A DNA stretch of 6,782 nt from Marinagarivorans sp. UBA5870. GTDB taxonomy: Bacteria > Pseudomonadota > Gammaproteobacteria > Pseudomonadales > Cellvibrionaceae. Where the stretch lies: the NCBI GenBank assembly GCA_002432555.1, contig DJFO01000430.1, forward strand, positions 1 through 6,782. Direction: 5' to 3'. Shown here one piece after another: positions 1-6,482 of the stretch. A program made the position numbers and the translations under genes. Numbering within the stretch: the stretch's first letter is position 1; the number at the start of each line of letters is the position of its first letter. The notes beneath the pieces were generated by a model. That model ran no database searches and was not told where the DNA came from. It saw nothing but the letters and a program-made list of their open reading frames with translations.

Positions 1-183
1 CCCATTATCGCCAGGACCGCCAACGTCGCCTCCAGCGATCGCGATCGGTGTCAGGACGCGGGTATGAATGGGTTTGTCGGCAAGCCGATTACGCTTAGCA
101 ATCTGACGCAGGTCCTGAAAGCTTGGCTGGTGGATGATCCTTTGACGGAAAATACCCTGAACACCTGGAAAAGGCAGGGATAA
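1..183 (+). CDS. C-terminal fragment of a receiver (REC) domain protein, probably a hybrid histidine kinase or response regulator
   Basis: The reading frame is open from the first base and stops at TAA 181-183, giving 60 residues. It starts with PIIARTANV, which matches the beta-4 strand of receiver domains with the conserved Thr (residue 6 here) that switches on phosphorylation. It continues through CQDAGMNGFVGKPI, the alpha-4/beta-5 region with the invariant Lys-Pro pair (Lys28-Pro29). The helix alpha-5 (LSNLTQVLKAWL) follows, then a tail of about 17 residues with no recognisable domain. The phosphoacceptor Asp and everything before it lie outside the window, so the full architecture is unknown. 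The GMNGFVGKPI style with a terminal receiver is most often seen in hybrid sensor kinases, but a stand-alone regulator is also possible. It converges on the dehydrogenase with a 13-base gap and no evident terminator between them. Confidence 0.85.
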   Translation, partial: PIIARTANVASSDRDRCQDAGMNGFVGKPITLSNLTQVLKAWLVDDPLTENTLNTWKRQG

Positions 184-196
184 CCCCAGCGCGCGG

Positions 197-1120
197 TCAG
201 GTCGTCGACGCGGTCTGGGATATTTCGTGAATAATTCGCTGCAGGGTCGCCGCGCTGTGCAAAAACGCCGCTTGCTCCTCATGATTGAGTTTGGGATGCA
301 GTATGCGCTCTATGCCCTTTTTGCCCACCACCGCCGGCAGGCTCAGACAGACGTCGTCCACTCCGAGATAACCGTCCACCCTCAAACTGATGGGCATAGT
401 ATGTTTAGTGTCTGTGGCAATGCATTGGATAATGTCAGCCGCTGCGAGAGCGATGGCATAGTTGGTGTGACCTTTCAGCCGAAGTACTTCAAAACCGGCC
501 TGGGACGCCTGGCGAAACAGCTCTCGGCGGCGGGGTGTATCATCGATCATCTCTCCTCCCGCGAAGGCGCAACTCATAGCGGGAAATTGGGTCGCGCCGT
601 GTTCACCGAGTATGTAGGCTCTGATATCTTCCATGTGAATTTGAATTTCTTCGGCCAATAATTGCCGAAAGCGCGCCGAGTCCACCAAAGTGCCGGTGCC
701 CATTACCCGGTGAGGCGGAAATCCGGTCATGGCAATCGCAAAATGCACCAGCACATCGACCGGATTGCTCACCATGAGGAGTTTGGCGTTGGGTGAGTAG
801 CTCGCTAAATCGGGTAAGAGGCTCGCCATGAGTTTGACGTTGGCCGGACCCAGTTCCTGGCGATCCTGCATGCCGGGCGACATGGGCGCCGATGCGCAGA
901 TGGCGAGTATATCGGAATCACGGGTATCCGCGAGGTCACCGGCTCGGATGTGGGTGGGCGCCTCCACAAACAGCTGTCCGTGACGCAGGTCGAGCACGTC
1001 CCCCAGCACGGATTCTGGCGTCCGTCCCACCAATACCAATTCCTTAACGATACTTTTTAAAGACAGAACAAACGCCAGGCTGGAGCCGACTTTCCCCAAA
1101 CCTATCACGGAAACCTTCAT
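197..1120 (-). CDS. NAD(P)-dependent 2-hydroxyacid dehydrogenase of the L-lactate/malate dehydrogenase family, with atypical specificity residues
   Basis: The 307-residue product has the length of bacterial lactate and malate dehydrogenases, which interconvert 2-keto acids and L-2-hydroxy acids in the cytoplasm. The Rossmann motif GLGKVG is at residues 7-12. Catalytic and substrate residues are in place: Arg87 on the mobile loop, Asn119 (VSNPVDV), Asp147 and Arg150 (VDSARFR), the proton-relay His174 (GEHG) and Thr219 (KGHTNY). The C-terminal block DVCLSLPAVVGKKGIERIL is classical. Three features are odd. The acidic residue that normally ends beta-2 and binds the NAD ribose is replaced by Gly32-Arg33-Thr34. 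The position that is Gln in lactate and Arg in malate dehydrogenases is Met80. The loop after it is one residue longer than in Bacillus lactate dehydrogenase. Substrate and coenzyme therefore cannot be assigned by family alone; NADP(H) and a substrate other than pyruvate or oxaloacetate are plausible. The start is supported by a strong Shine-Dalgarno sequence. It lies downstream of the kinase on the same strand, 258 bases away. Confidence 0.9.
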   Translation of the reverse strand: MKVSVIGLGKVGSSLAFVLSLKSIVKELVLVGRTPESVLGDVLDLRHGQLFVEAPTHIRAGDLADTRDSDILAICASAPMSPGMQDRQELGPANVKLMASLLPDLASYSPNAKLLMVSNPVDVLVHFAIAMTGFPPHRVMGTGTLVDSARFRQLLAEEIQIHMEDIRAYILGEHGATQFPAMSCAFAGGEMIDDTPRRRELFRQASQAGFEVLRLKGHTNYAIALAAADIIQCIATDTKHTMPISLRVDGYLGVDDVCLSLPAVVGKKGIERILHPKLNHEEQAAFLHSAATLQRIIHEISQTASTT

Positions 1121-1125
1121 AGTGA

Positions 1126-1131
1126 TCCTCC
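1126..1131 (-). promoter_or_regulatory. Ribosome binding site of the dehydrogenase gene
   Basis: On the - strand the sequence GGAGGA lies here, with GGAGG ending six bases before the ATG at 1120-1118. It is the strongest Shine-Dalgarno match in the window and fixes the dehydrogenase start. It suggests efficient translation. The neighbouring kinase has no comparable site. Confidence 0.8.
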
Positions 1132-1269
1132 AGGATTGCTACTTTGATTAAGATCCCTGCCTCGGCTCCAGGTTCATCCGAAGGCAGCTCGGCCGAAGCG
1201 CCGGCTTGTGATACGGCCCCGGCTTAATGCCTACGTCTTCCTGCCAGAGATCGGAGCGCTTCTCACCTG

Positions 1270-1376
1270 CCACAGGCGCCGTATATCTATTGTGCCCACC
1301 AAGGCGGGACCTCGAATCCTGGATATACAGTTTACGCCCTTCTCGCCGACAGGCCAGGGTTCGAGGGCGCCTGTGG
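1270..1376. repeat. Nested inverted-repeat element (possible structured RNA or palindromic repeat) after the kinase stop codon
   Basis: Two inverted repeats are nested in the gap between the kinase and the dehydrogenase. The outer one is perfect over 11 bp (CCACAGGCGCC at 1270-1280, its complement at 1366-1376). The inner one is 13 bp with one mismatch (CCTCGAATCCTGG at 1310-1322 against 1354-1366); the mismatch is a G-U wobble in + strand RNA and A-C in - strand RNA. The two share base 1366, so the right arm is continuous and the helices could stack. The left-side insert contains CCCACC-AA-GGCGGG at 1295-1308, an imperfect small palindrome. GTATAT at 1281-1286 is complementary to ATATAC at 1323-1328, which would form a pseudoknot with the inner stem. 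The element begins two bases after the kinase stop. No T-run follows on either strand, so it is not a standard intrinsic terminator. It may be a 3' UTR structure, a small RNA or a dispersed palindromic repeat; the family is not recognised. Confidence 0.6.
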
Positions 1377-1378
1377 AT

Positions 1379-4300
1379 TTATCCGCGGTCGAGCTCCGCG
1401 CGAAATTTTTTTATAATTCCGGCGATACGCAAATGATTGGCAACCCGCGGCAGCAGATCGTATTTCGACACGGGTTTGGTGAGATAATCATTGCCCCCGG
1501 CGGCGAAACACTGCTCTATATCCTCATCGACATTTTTCTTGGCCGTTAAAAAGAGCACCGGCAGGCAGTCGTAACTGTGCGAAGCGCGGATCTTGCGGCA
1601 GGCTTCGTGGCCGCTCATGTGCGGCATCATCACGTCCATGATGACGAGATCAATATGGGGATTCTGCTGGACGGCCGCCACCGCCTCTATGCCATTTTCC
1701 GCTTCGACAATTTGATAATCATGCAATTTCAACATACCGAGCAGCACCATCCGATTTACTGCGTCATCGTCGACGATCAAAATTGTTTGGTCCTCCGCGT
1801 TGCGTGGTTTGGCAATCTTCGGCTCTGCGGCCGGATGTTTCACCGTTGCGCTCATCGATGGTTGGGTGGGCAGGCGCCCGACCTGGTGTAATGAGCCGCG
1901 GTCCTGTTCTGTGGCGATCGGCAGTGTAAAAATGAATCGAGAGCCGGTGCCGGGAGTGGATTCAACCCATATTCTGCCACCGTGCAACTCCACCAGCTGT
2001 CGAGTGATCGCCAATCCCAGGCCGGTGCCACCGTACTGGCGGGTATTAGAACTCTGAATCTGACTGAAAGCTTCGAATATCGAATCGCATTGGCTCCCTG
2101 CGATACCGATACCTGTGTCGGCGACATAAATCTCAGCGATATTTCCGACGGTCGACATGCCGACGCGCACGCTGCCGCTGTCGGAGTATTTGATACCGTT
2201 GCCAACCAGGTTGATCAGAATCTGCTGGAGCCGGTTTTCGTCGGCGACCACCAGAGGGCAAGACGCCGTACAGTCGTTGACGAGCCGGATCGTTTTAGTG
2301 ACGGTCAGAGGTGCCAGAAGGGCGAAAACGGTTTCGGTGATCGCCTGCAGATCGATCGGTTTCTGGTACAGATCCAGGTTGCGATTGGCCAACTTCGAAT
2401 AGTCGAGAATATCGTTGATCAAGTTGGCGAGGCGCCTTCCGCTCGAAGCGATCAATTGCAGGTGGTGCGCGGCCGAATTGTCTTTGCCGGCGAATTGCCC
2501 GGCCAGGTTATCCGCTATTCCTATAATTCCGTTTAAGGGCGTGCGCAGTTCATGTGACGTATTGGCAAGGAATGAATCTTTGATGTTGTTGAGACTTTTG
2601 AGTTCGCTGTTGACGGCGTGCGCACTGGCCAATTGCACCTGCTTTATCTGGGTGTTGGCCAACAAGATAACCAGCACAACCGCTAAAACGACGTACGCCG
2701 TATAAGCCCAAGGCGTTTTCCAGGGTGCCGGCAGGATGATCACCCGCACCTGCGCCGTATCGTCTCGCCACTTGCCGTTGACACCGGTTTTCACTTTAAA
2801 AAGATATTGTCCGGCATTTAAGTTGGTGAAAGTCGCGCTGCGTTCACTGCCGATGTTGATCCACTCCCGATCGAAGCCTTCCATCATGTAGGCATACTCC
2901 TGGTGGCGACTTCGGCGAAATTCCAAAGCGGAGAACTCGAAGGAAAACATATTCTGTCTGTGATCCAGTGTGATAACCCGAGTCTGCCAAATCGCTTGTG
3001 TTAAAGGAGAGCCCTCGGCGGCAATCTTGACCGGCTGGTTGAAAATGCGGAAATTCGTGACGATCAATGGGAAGCTCGGTGGTTCCTGCCGGAGTTTGTC
3101 GGGAGAAAATGCGGATATTCCGTCGGTGCCACCAAAGTAGACAGTGCCATCGGCGCCTAAAAAATTAGCCTCACGATTAAAATTATCGCCCACCAGCCCG
3201 TGGCTTTTGTTGAAGGTGGTCATACTCATGTCGGCCGGATCGATTTTTACCAAACCGTTGGTGGTGCTCGCCCATACCATTCCCTGTCCGTCTTGCACAA
3301 AGCCGGTCACGTAGAGCGCCGGCAGGGCAGTGTCTTTACCGAAGTGGGTGAACACCTCGTGTGTTGGGTCGTAAATATAAAAACCATCGTCCTGGGTGCC
3401 AATCCAGATTCGACCGGTGTTGTCTTCGAGAAAACTGCGCACACGCTCGCCCTGGAATGTGCGAAGGTCGCCGGGAATTCGCGTGAAGTTGTTGAAGGCC
3501 CGCGTTTCCGGATCCAATCGCGCAACTCCGGCGGTGGTGCCAAGCCAAATCTGCCCGTTGCGGTCAACCAGCATGCTCCAAATGAAATCGCTGTTGAGGC
3601 CCGCAGGGTTGTTCGGATTGTGTCGAAAATGGATAAATCCGTCATCGCCCGGCTGATACAAATTGAGGCCGCCGCCCTCGGTACCCATCCATAAGCGACC
3701 TTGCCGATCTTTTACGATGCTCCAGACGATGTTATTGCTCAGGCTCTGCGGGTTTTTTTCCTGATAGACGTACTGGATAAATTCCCGGGAATCCTGTTTC
3801 ATGCGATGGACCCCGCCCGACCAAGTGCCGACCCACAGGTCACCGCCCTCGTCCTGCGCCAGTGAAAGCACAGGATTTGCCTGCAGCGCGCGGGGATTCA
3901 GCGAGTCGCGCATGTAACGTTGAAAAACGCCGGTCGCCCGGTCAAATGCATTCAGCCCCTCCTCCGTACCCACCCACAAAATGCCCGTTTTATCCTCATG
4001 AAAACTCAACACAGCACTGTGGCTGAGACTGTGCGGATCGTCGGGCCTATGGCGGTAATTGACGAACTGTTCTGCGGCGCGGTTGTAATAGTTAACCCCA
4101 CTGGGAAAAAGCCCGATCCAGAGGTTGCCCTGCCAGTCCTCATATAAAGCGCGGATCTGGTTGGAACTTAAACTGCCGGAGTTGTACGCTTGATGTCGCA
4201 GATAATCGAAGCCGTCGCTGTCAGGGTTGTAACGCGCGAGGCCGCCGTGGTCGGTGGCGACCCAGAGAGTGCCGTCCCGGTCGGTATGTATGTCCCATAT

Positions 4301-5140
4301 GGCGCTGTCGGCGATGGAGGTGGGATCATTGACCTCGTAGCTATAATTGCGAAACGCTGTGGCGCCGGGATCCAGCCGGCTCAATCCTCCGTTAGAGGAA
4401 CCGAACCAAAGGCGACCCTGGCCGTCCTGAGAAATCGCGGTGATGTTGTCGCTGATGATGGTGCCGGGGTTATTGCGGTAACGCCGAAAAAAACGATATT
4501 CGCCGGTGCTGACATCGAGCACCGCAGCGCCTGCACCTTTAGTGCCGAGCCACAGGGTGCCGGTTTGATCGATGAACAGGGTTTGCACGCTGACGTAATT
4601 ATCCCAATCCAGTTGCCGGATGACAAAATGACGGATTTGGGTGCGTGTAGCGTCCAAGATAGTGACACCATCATCACGAGCGAGAATCAGATTGTTGTGT
4701 CGATCCACCACCATGGCCGCTACCCGGTTGTTGCCGGTGCGATTTTGATCTGGCAATAGTGGGCTGAAGTTGTCCGTGGCCGGATGATAGAGATTGAGCC
4801 CTTTATCGGTGGCGACCCACATCCGCCCGATTTGATCGAACAGGAGATCGTTGATGTAATTGCTCAGCAGCGCGTTTGGGTCCTGCGGATCCGCGCTGTA
4901 ACGAATAAACTGGGCTCCGTCATAACGCACCAGACCGTATTCGGCACCGATCCAAATAAAACCTGTTTTATCTTGCGTTATGGTTTTGATCGCGCCAACG
5001 CCTTCGCCGCGCAGATTTTCGTCGAGCAAGAGGCGATCGAACCGCATTTCCAATGCTTGCAGCGGCCAAGACAGCAGGCACAGGAGCAGCAGTGTGCACA
5101 GGCGCAGGGCCATCTCGCGGAAGAACGACAAAAATATCAT
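1379..5140 (-). CDS. Periplasmic-sensing hybrid histidine kinase: two-component propeller repeats, Y_Y_Y domain, HisKA, HATPase, REC
   Basis: This 1253-residue protein is a membrane-anchored hybrid sensor kinase. A signal peptide ends near residue 29 (LSWPLQA). Residues about 50-680 hold fourteen repeats of the form LW(I/V)GT..GL.R.D, spaced 41-48 residues apart (Trp63, 108, 197, 245, 293, 341, 389, 436, 484, 532, 579, 623, with Trp-less units near 152 and 668), fitting two seven-bladed propellers. A Y_Y_Y-type domain (about 720-800) and one membrane helix (811-828) follow. The kinase core is intact: phosphoacceptor His863 (SHELRTPLNG), N box Asn977/Asn981, G1 box DTGIG at 1008-1012, G2 box GGTGLGL at 1037-1043. 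The receiver (1118-1235) has Asp1124-1126, phosphoacceptor Asp1169, Thr1199 and Lys1222. There is no helix-turn-helix after the receiver, only about 18 residues. Family knowledge says such proteins often sense carbohydrates or other periplasmic ligands; the ligand here is unknown. Neither Met1 nor Met10 (5113) has a Shine-Dalgarno site; Met10 gives a more typical signal peptide. Confidence 0.95.
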   Translation of the reverse strand: MIFLSFFREMALRLCTLLLLCLLSWPLQALEMRFDRLLLDENLRGEGVGAIKTITQDKTGFIWIGAEYGLVRYDGAQFIRYSADPQDPNALLSNYINDLLFDQIGRMWVATDKGLNLYHPATDNFSPLLPDQNRTGNNRVAAMVVDRHNNLILARDDGVTILDATRTQIRHFVIRQLDWDNYVSVQTLFIDQTGTLWLGTKGAGAAVLDVSTGEYRFFRRYRNNPGTIISDNITAISQDGQGRLWFGSSNGGLSRLDPGATAFRNYSYEVNDPTSIADSAIWDIHTDRDGTLWVATDHGGLARYNPDSDGFDYLRHQAYNSGSLSSNQIRALYEDWQGNLWIGLFPSGVNYYNRAAEQFVNYRHRPDDPHSLSHSAVLSFHEDKTGILWVGTEEGLNAFDRATGVFQRYMRDSLNPRALQANPVLSLAQDEGGDLWVGTWSGGVHRMKQDSREFIQYVYQEKNPQSLSNNIVWSIVKDRQGRLWMGTEGGGLNLYQPGDDGFIHFRHNPNNPAGLNSDFIWSMLVDRNGQIWLGTTAGVARLDPETRAFNNFTRIPGDLRTFQGERVRSFLEDNTGRIWIGTQDDGFYIYDPTHEVFTHFGKDTALPALYVTGFVQDGQGMVWASTTNGLVKIDPADMSMTTFNKSHGLVGDNFNREANFLGADGTVYFGGTDGISAFSPDKLRQEPPSFPLIVTNFRIFNQPVKIAAEGSPLTQAIWQTRVITLDHRQNMFSFEFSALEFRRSRHQEYAYMMEGFDREWINIGSERSATFTNLNAGQYLFKVKTGVNGKWRDDTAQVRVIILPAPWKTPWAYTAYVVLAVVLVILLANTQIKQVQLASAHAVNSELKSLNNIKDSFLANTSHELRTPLNGIIGIADNLAGQFAGKDNSAAHHLQLIASSGRRLANLINDILDYSKLANRNLDLYQKPIDLQAITETVFALLAPLTVTKTIRLVNDCTASCPLVVADENRLQQILINLVGNGIKYSDSGSVRVGMSTVGNIAEIYVADTGIGIAGSQCDSIFEAFSQIQSSNTRQYGGTGLGLAITRQLVELHGGRIWVESTPGTGSRFIFTLPIATEQDRGSLHQVGRLPTQPSMSATVKHPAAEPKIAKPRNAEDQTILIVDDDAVNRMVLLGMLKLHDYQIVEAENGIEAVAAVQQNPHIDLVIMDVMMPHMSGHEACRKIRASHSYDCLPVLFLTAKKNVDEDIEQCFAAGGNDYLTKPVSKYDLLPRVANHLRIAGIIKKFRAELDRG

Positions 5141-5175
5141 TGCACGGGAAATGGATCACCGGGAGTGTGAGAGAG

Positions 5176-5204
5176 TTGGCATCTTTATTTCAGTATAGTC
5201 TAAC
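5176..5204 (+). promoter_or_regulatory. Candidate sigma-70 promoter for the AlkC-type gene
   Basis: TTGGCA at 5176-5181 matches the -35 consensus at five of six positions. TCTAAC at 5199-5204 matches the -10 consensus at four of six, and the spacer is exactly 17 bases. Transcription would start near 5211, giving a leader of about 30 bases before the ATG at 5240. The -10 is only moderate, so this is a candidate rather than a firm call. Confidence 0.4.
5192..5197 (-). promoter_or_regulatory. Candidate -10 element for the kinase gene
   Basis: The - strand reads TATACT here, five of six matches to the -10 consensus, about 50 bases upstream of the kinase ATG. No good -35 is found at 16-18 bases: the hexamer at a 17-base spacer reads CCGTGG. 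It sits inside the spacer of the candidate promoter on the opposite strand, so the two divergent promoters would overlap. An activator could compensate for the missing -35. Confidence 0.3.
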
Positions 5205-5229
5205 GCCATCCAGGCCACGGTTTTTCTTT

Positions 5230-5233
5230 AGGA
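5230..5233 (+). promoter_or_regulatory. Ribosome binding site of the AlkC-type gene
   Basis: AGGA lies here, six bases before the ATG at 5240, within TTTAGGAACGTTT. Its spacing is suitable and it supports the chosen start. No other in-frame ATG in the first 85 codons competes with it. Confidence 0.65.
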
Positions 5234-5239
5234 ACGTTT

Positions 5240-6382
5240 ATGCCAGAACCCTTCAAAAATCTGTTTAATGCCGCCCTGATCGAAGCCTTGGGTGAGCAGT
5301 TACACCGGCGTTATCCGCAGTTCGAGAAACGGCGATTTATCCGTTTGGCCAGCGCCGATTTGGCAGAGTTGGAACTGAAACAGCGTGCGGGCCAGATAAC
5401 CAGCGCGCTGGAAAAATGCCTGCCAGACGATTTTTCGGCCGCCTGCAAAATCCTCCTGGCCGCACTACACCCCGAGCAGGCGGCTCCGTTAAAAGATTTA
5501 AAAATGGATGACCAAGGCGTGCGCGGCTGGGCCGTAATGCCTATGGCCGATTATGTCGCCCGGCGCGGCCAGGGACATTTTGATCTATCGATGCAGGCGC
5601 TGGCCGAAATGACCAAACGATTCAGCAGCGAATTTGCCGTGCGTTCGTTTATCAATGCCGATTTAAGCGCGGCGCTTAAACATATCCGGATCTGGGCAGA
5701 ATCACCTAACGAGCATCTGCGGCGGCTGGCGTCCGAGGGCGCGCGGCCGCGGTTGCCCTGGGCGCAGCAGATCCCCTCGTTAATCCGCGACCCCAGTCCC
5801 ATGTTGCCCGTTTTGGTTTCACTGCGCGACGATCCGAGCGAGTATGTTCGGCGTTCCGTTGCCAATCATCTCAACGATATTGCCAAAGACCATCGCCCGC
5901 TAATGGCACGCCTGGTTCCGGAATGGTTGGCCGATGCGGACGCCCAGCGCCGGCGCCTGTTGCGGCACGCCTGCCGGACGTTGATCAAACAGGGCGACAC
6001 GCACGTATTGCGCGCGTTTGGGTATACCTCCGCCGAAGTTGTCCGGCAAAAAGTGGTGGTCGAAAAGTTTCATATTTCCAACTGGAGTCCCTGCGTCGGC
6101 GAAAGTTTGGGGCTGAAATTGCATATCCGGTCGACCCACACCCGCGTGCAGGAGCTTATCGTCGATTACGTGATTTATTGGCGCCGGGCCAACGGACAAT
6201 GGTCACCCAAAGTGTTTAAGTGGAAAAATCTGCAACTGCAGCCGGGCCAGGAAGTGGAGTTGATCAAAAAACACTCCTTGAAAAAAATTACGACCCGCAC
6301 CTTTTATCCCGGCACCCACAAAATCGCCATACAGTTGAACGGCAGTCGGGGTGAAAGCCTGGAGTTTGAACTGGTCGAATAA
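5240..6382 (+). CDS. alkC: AlkC-type 3-methyladenine DNA glycosylase (HEAT-like repeats plus C-terminal Ig-like domain)
   Basis: The 380-residue product belongs to the HEAT-like-repeat DNA alkylation repair proteins. Those enzymes remove alkylated bases, chiefly N3-methyladenine, by hydrolysing the glycosidic bond, which begins base excision repair in the cytoplasm. Characteristic blocks are MTKRFSSEFAVRSFI (124-138), SPNEHLRRLASEGARPRLPW (155-174) and DDPSEYVRRSVANHLNDIAK (197-216). Residues 1 to about 258 are almost entirely helical in character. From about 268 the sequence changes to alternating beta-strand character (KVVVEKFHIS, GLKLHIRS, LIVDYVIYWRR, HKIAIQLNG, LEFELVE). That fits the Ig-like domain reported for the AlkC-alpha subgroup and absent from AlkD. 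The family match is from memory of these motifs, not a search; the exact catalytic acid was not assigned. It is divergent from the kinase and is probably its own transcription unit. No Ada-box-like operator was recognised. Confidence 0.85.
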   Translation: MPEPFKNLFNAALIEALGEQLHRRYPQFEKRRFIRLASADLAELELKQRAGQITSALEKCLPDDFSAACKILLAALHPEQAAPLKDLKMDDQGVRGWAVMPMADYVARRGQGHFDLSMQALAEMTKRFSSEFAVRSFINADLSAALKHIRIWAESPNEHLRRLASEGARPRLPWAQQIPSLIRDPSPMLPVLVSLRDDPSEYVRRSVANHLNDIAKDHRPLMARLVPEWLADADAQRRRLLRHACRTLIKQGDTHVLRAFGYTSAEVVRQKVVVEKFHISNWSPCVGESLGLKLHIRSTHTRVQELIVDYVIYWRRANGQWSPKVFKWKNLQLQPGQEVELIKKHSLKKITTRTFYPGTHKIAIQLNGSRGESLEFELVE

Positions 6383-6422
6383 ATGACGCTTCGCAAACCC
6401 TCGCGGTGTGCCTAAAATTCGC

Positions 6423-6443
6423 GCCTTTATTTAAGCCTTTATT
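6423..6443 (+). repeat. Short tandem-like direct repeat in the spacer after alkC
   Basis: GCCTTTATT occurs at 6423-6431 and again at 6435-6443, a 9-base repeat with a 12-base period in an AT-rich patch. It lies between alkC and the next gene, about 50-70 bases upstream of the next start codon. It could be part of a promoter or protein-binding site, or chance. The rest of the 112-base spacer holds a weak 6-bp hairpin (6450-6466) without a T-run and nothing else recognisable. Confidence 0.3.
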
Positions 6444-6482
6444 CAGCTTGCCGGAGTTATTCTGGCCACACTTCAGCCAACT

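Noticed and set aside
36..48. The 13-base word CGATCGCGATCGG at 36-48 occurs again at 6572-6584, like a dispersed palindromic repeat.
   Set aside because: In both places it is in frame and encodes Asp-Arg-Asp-Arg inside unrelated coding sequences, so chance codon use explains it.
1349..1374. ACAGGC at 1349-1354 and GCCTGT at 1369-1374 could form a terminator hairpin after the kinase.
   Set aside because: The loop is 14 bases, no T-run follows on the - strand, and the longer 11- and 13-bp pairings use the same bases.
1270..1376. Nested inverted repeat as an integron attC site or a 6S RNA gene.
   Set aside because: The attC core sequences are absent, there is no integron cassette context, and the length and gene context do not fit 6S RNA.
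1208..1549. A + strand open frame of 113 codons across the gap and the kinase 3' end.
   Set aside because: Most of it is antisense to the well-supported receiver domain, it has no ribosome binding site, and its composition is not protein-like.
4190..4759. A + strand open frame of 189 codons, the longest antisense frame inside the kinase gene.
   Set aside because: It mirrors the propeller repeats on the opposite strand, shows no domain or ribosome binding site, and fits an antisense shadow of a GC-biased gene.
6450..6466. Small hairpin GCCGGA-GTTAT-TCTGGC as a terminator after alkC.
   Set aside because: The stem is only 6 bp with one G-U pair, and no T-run follows on either strand.
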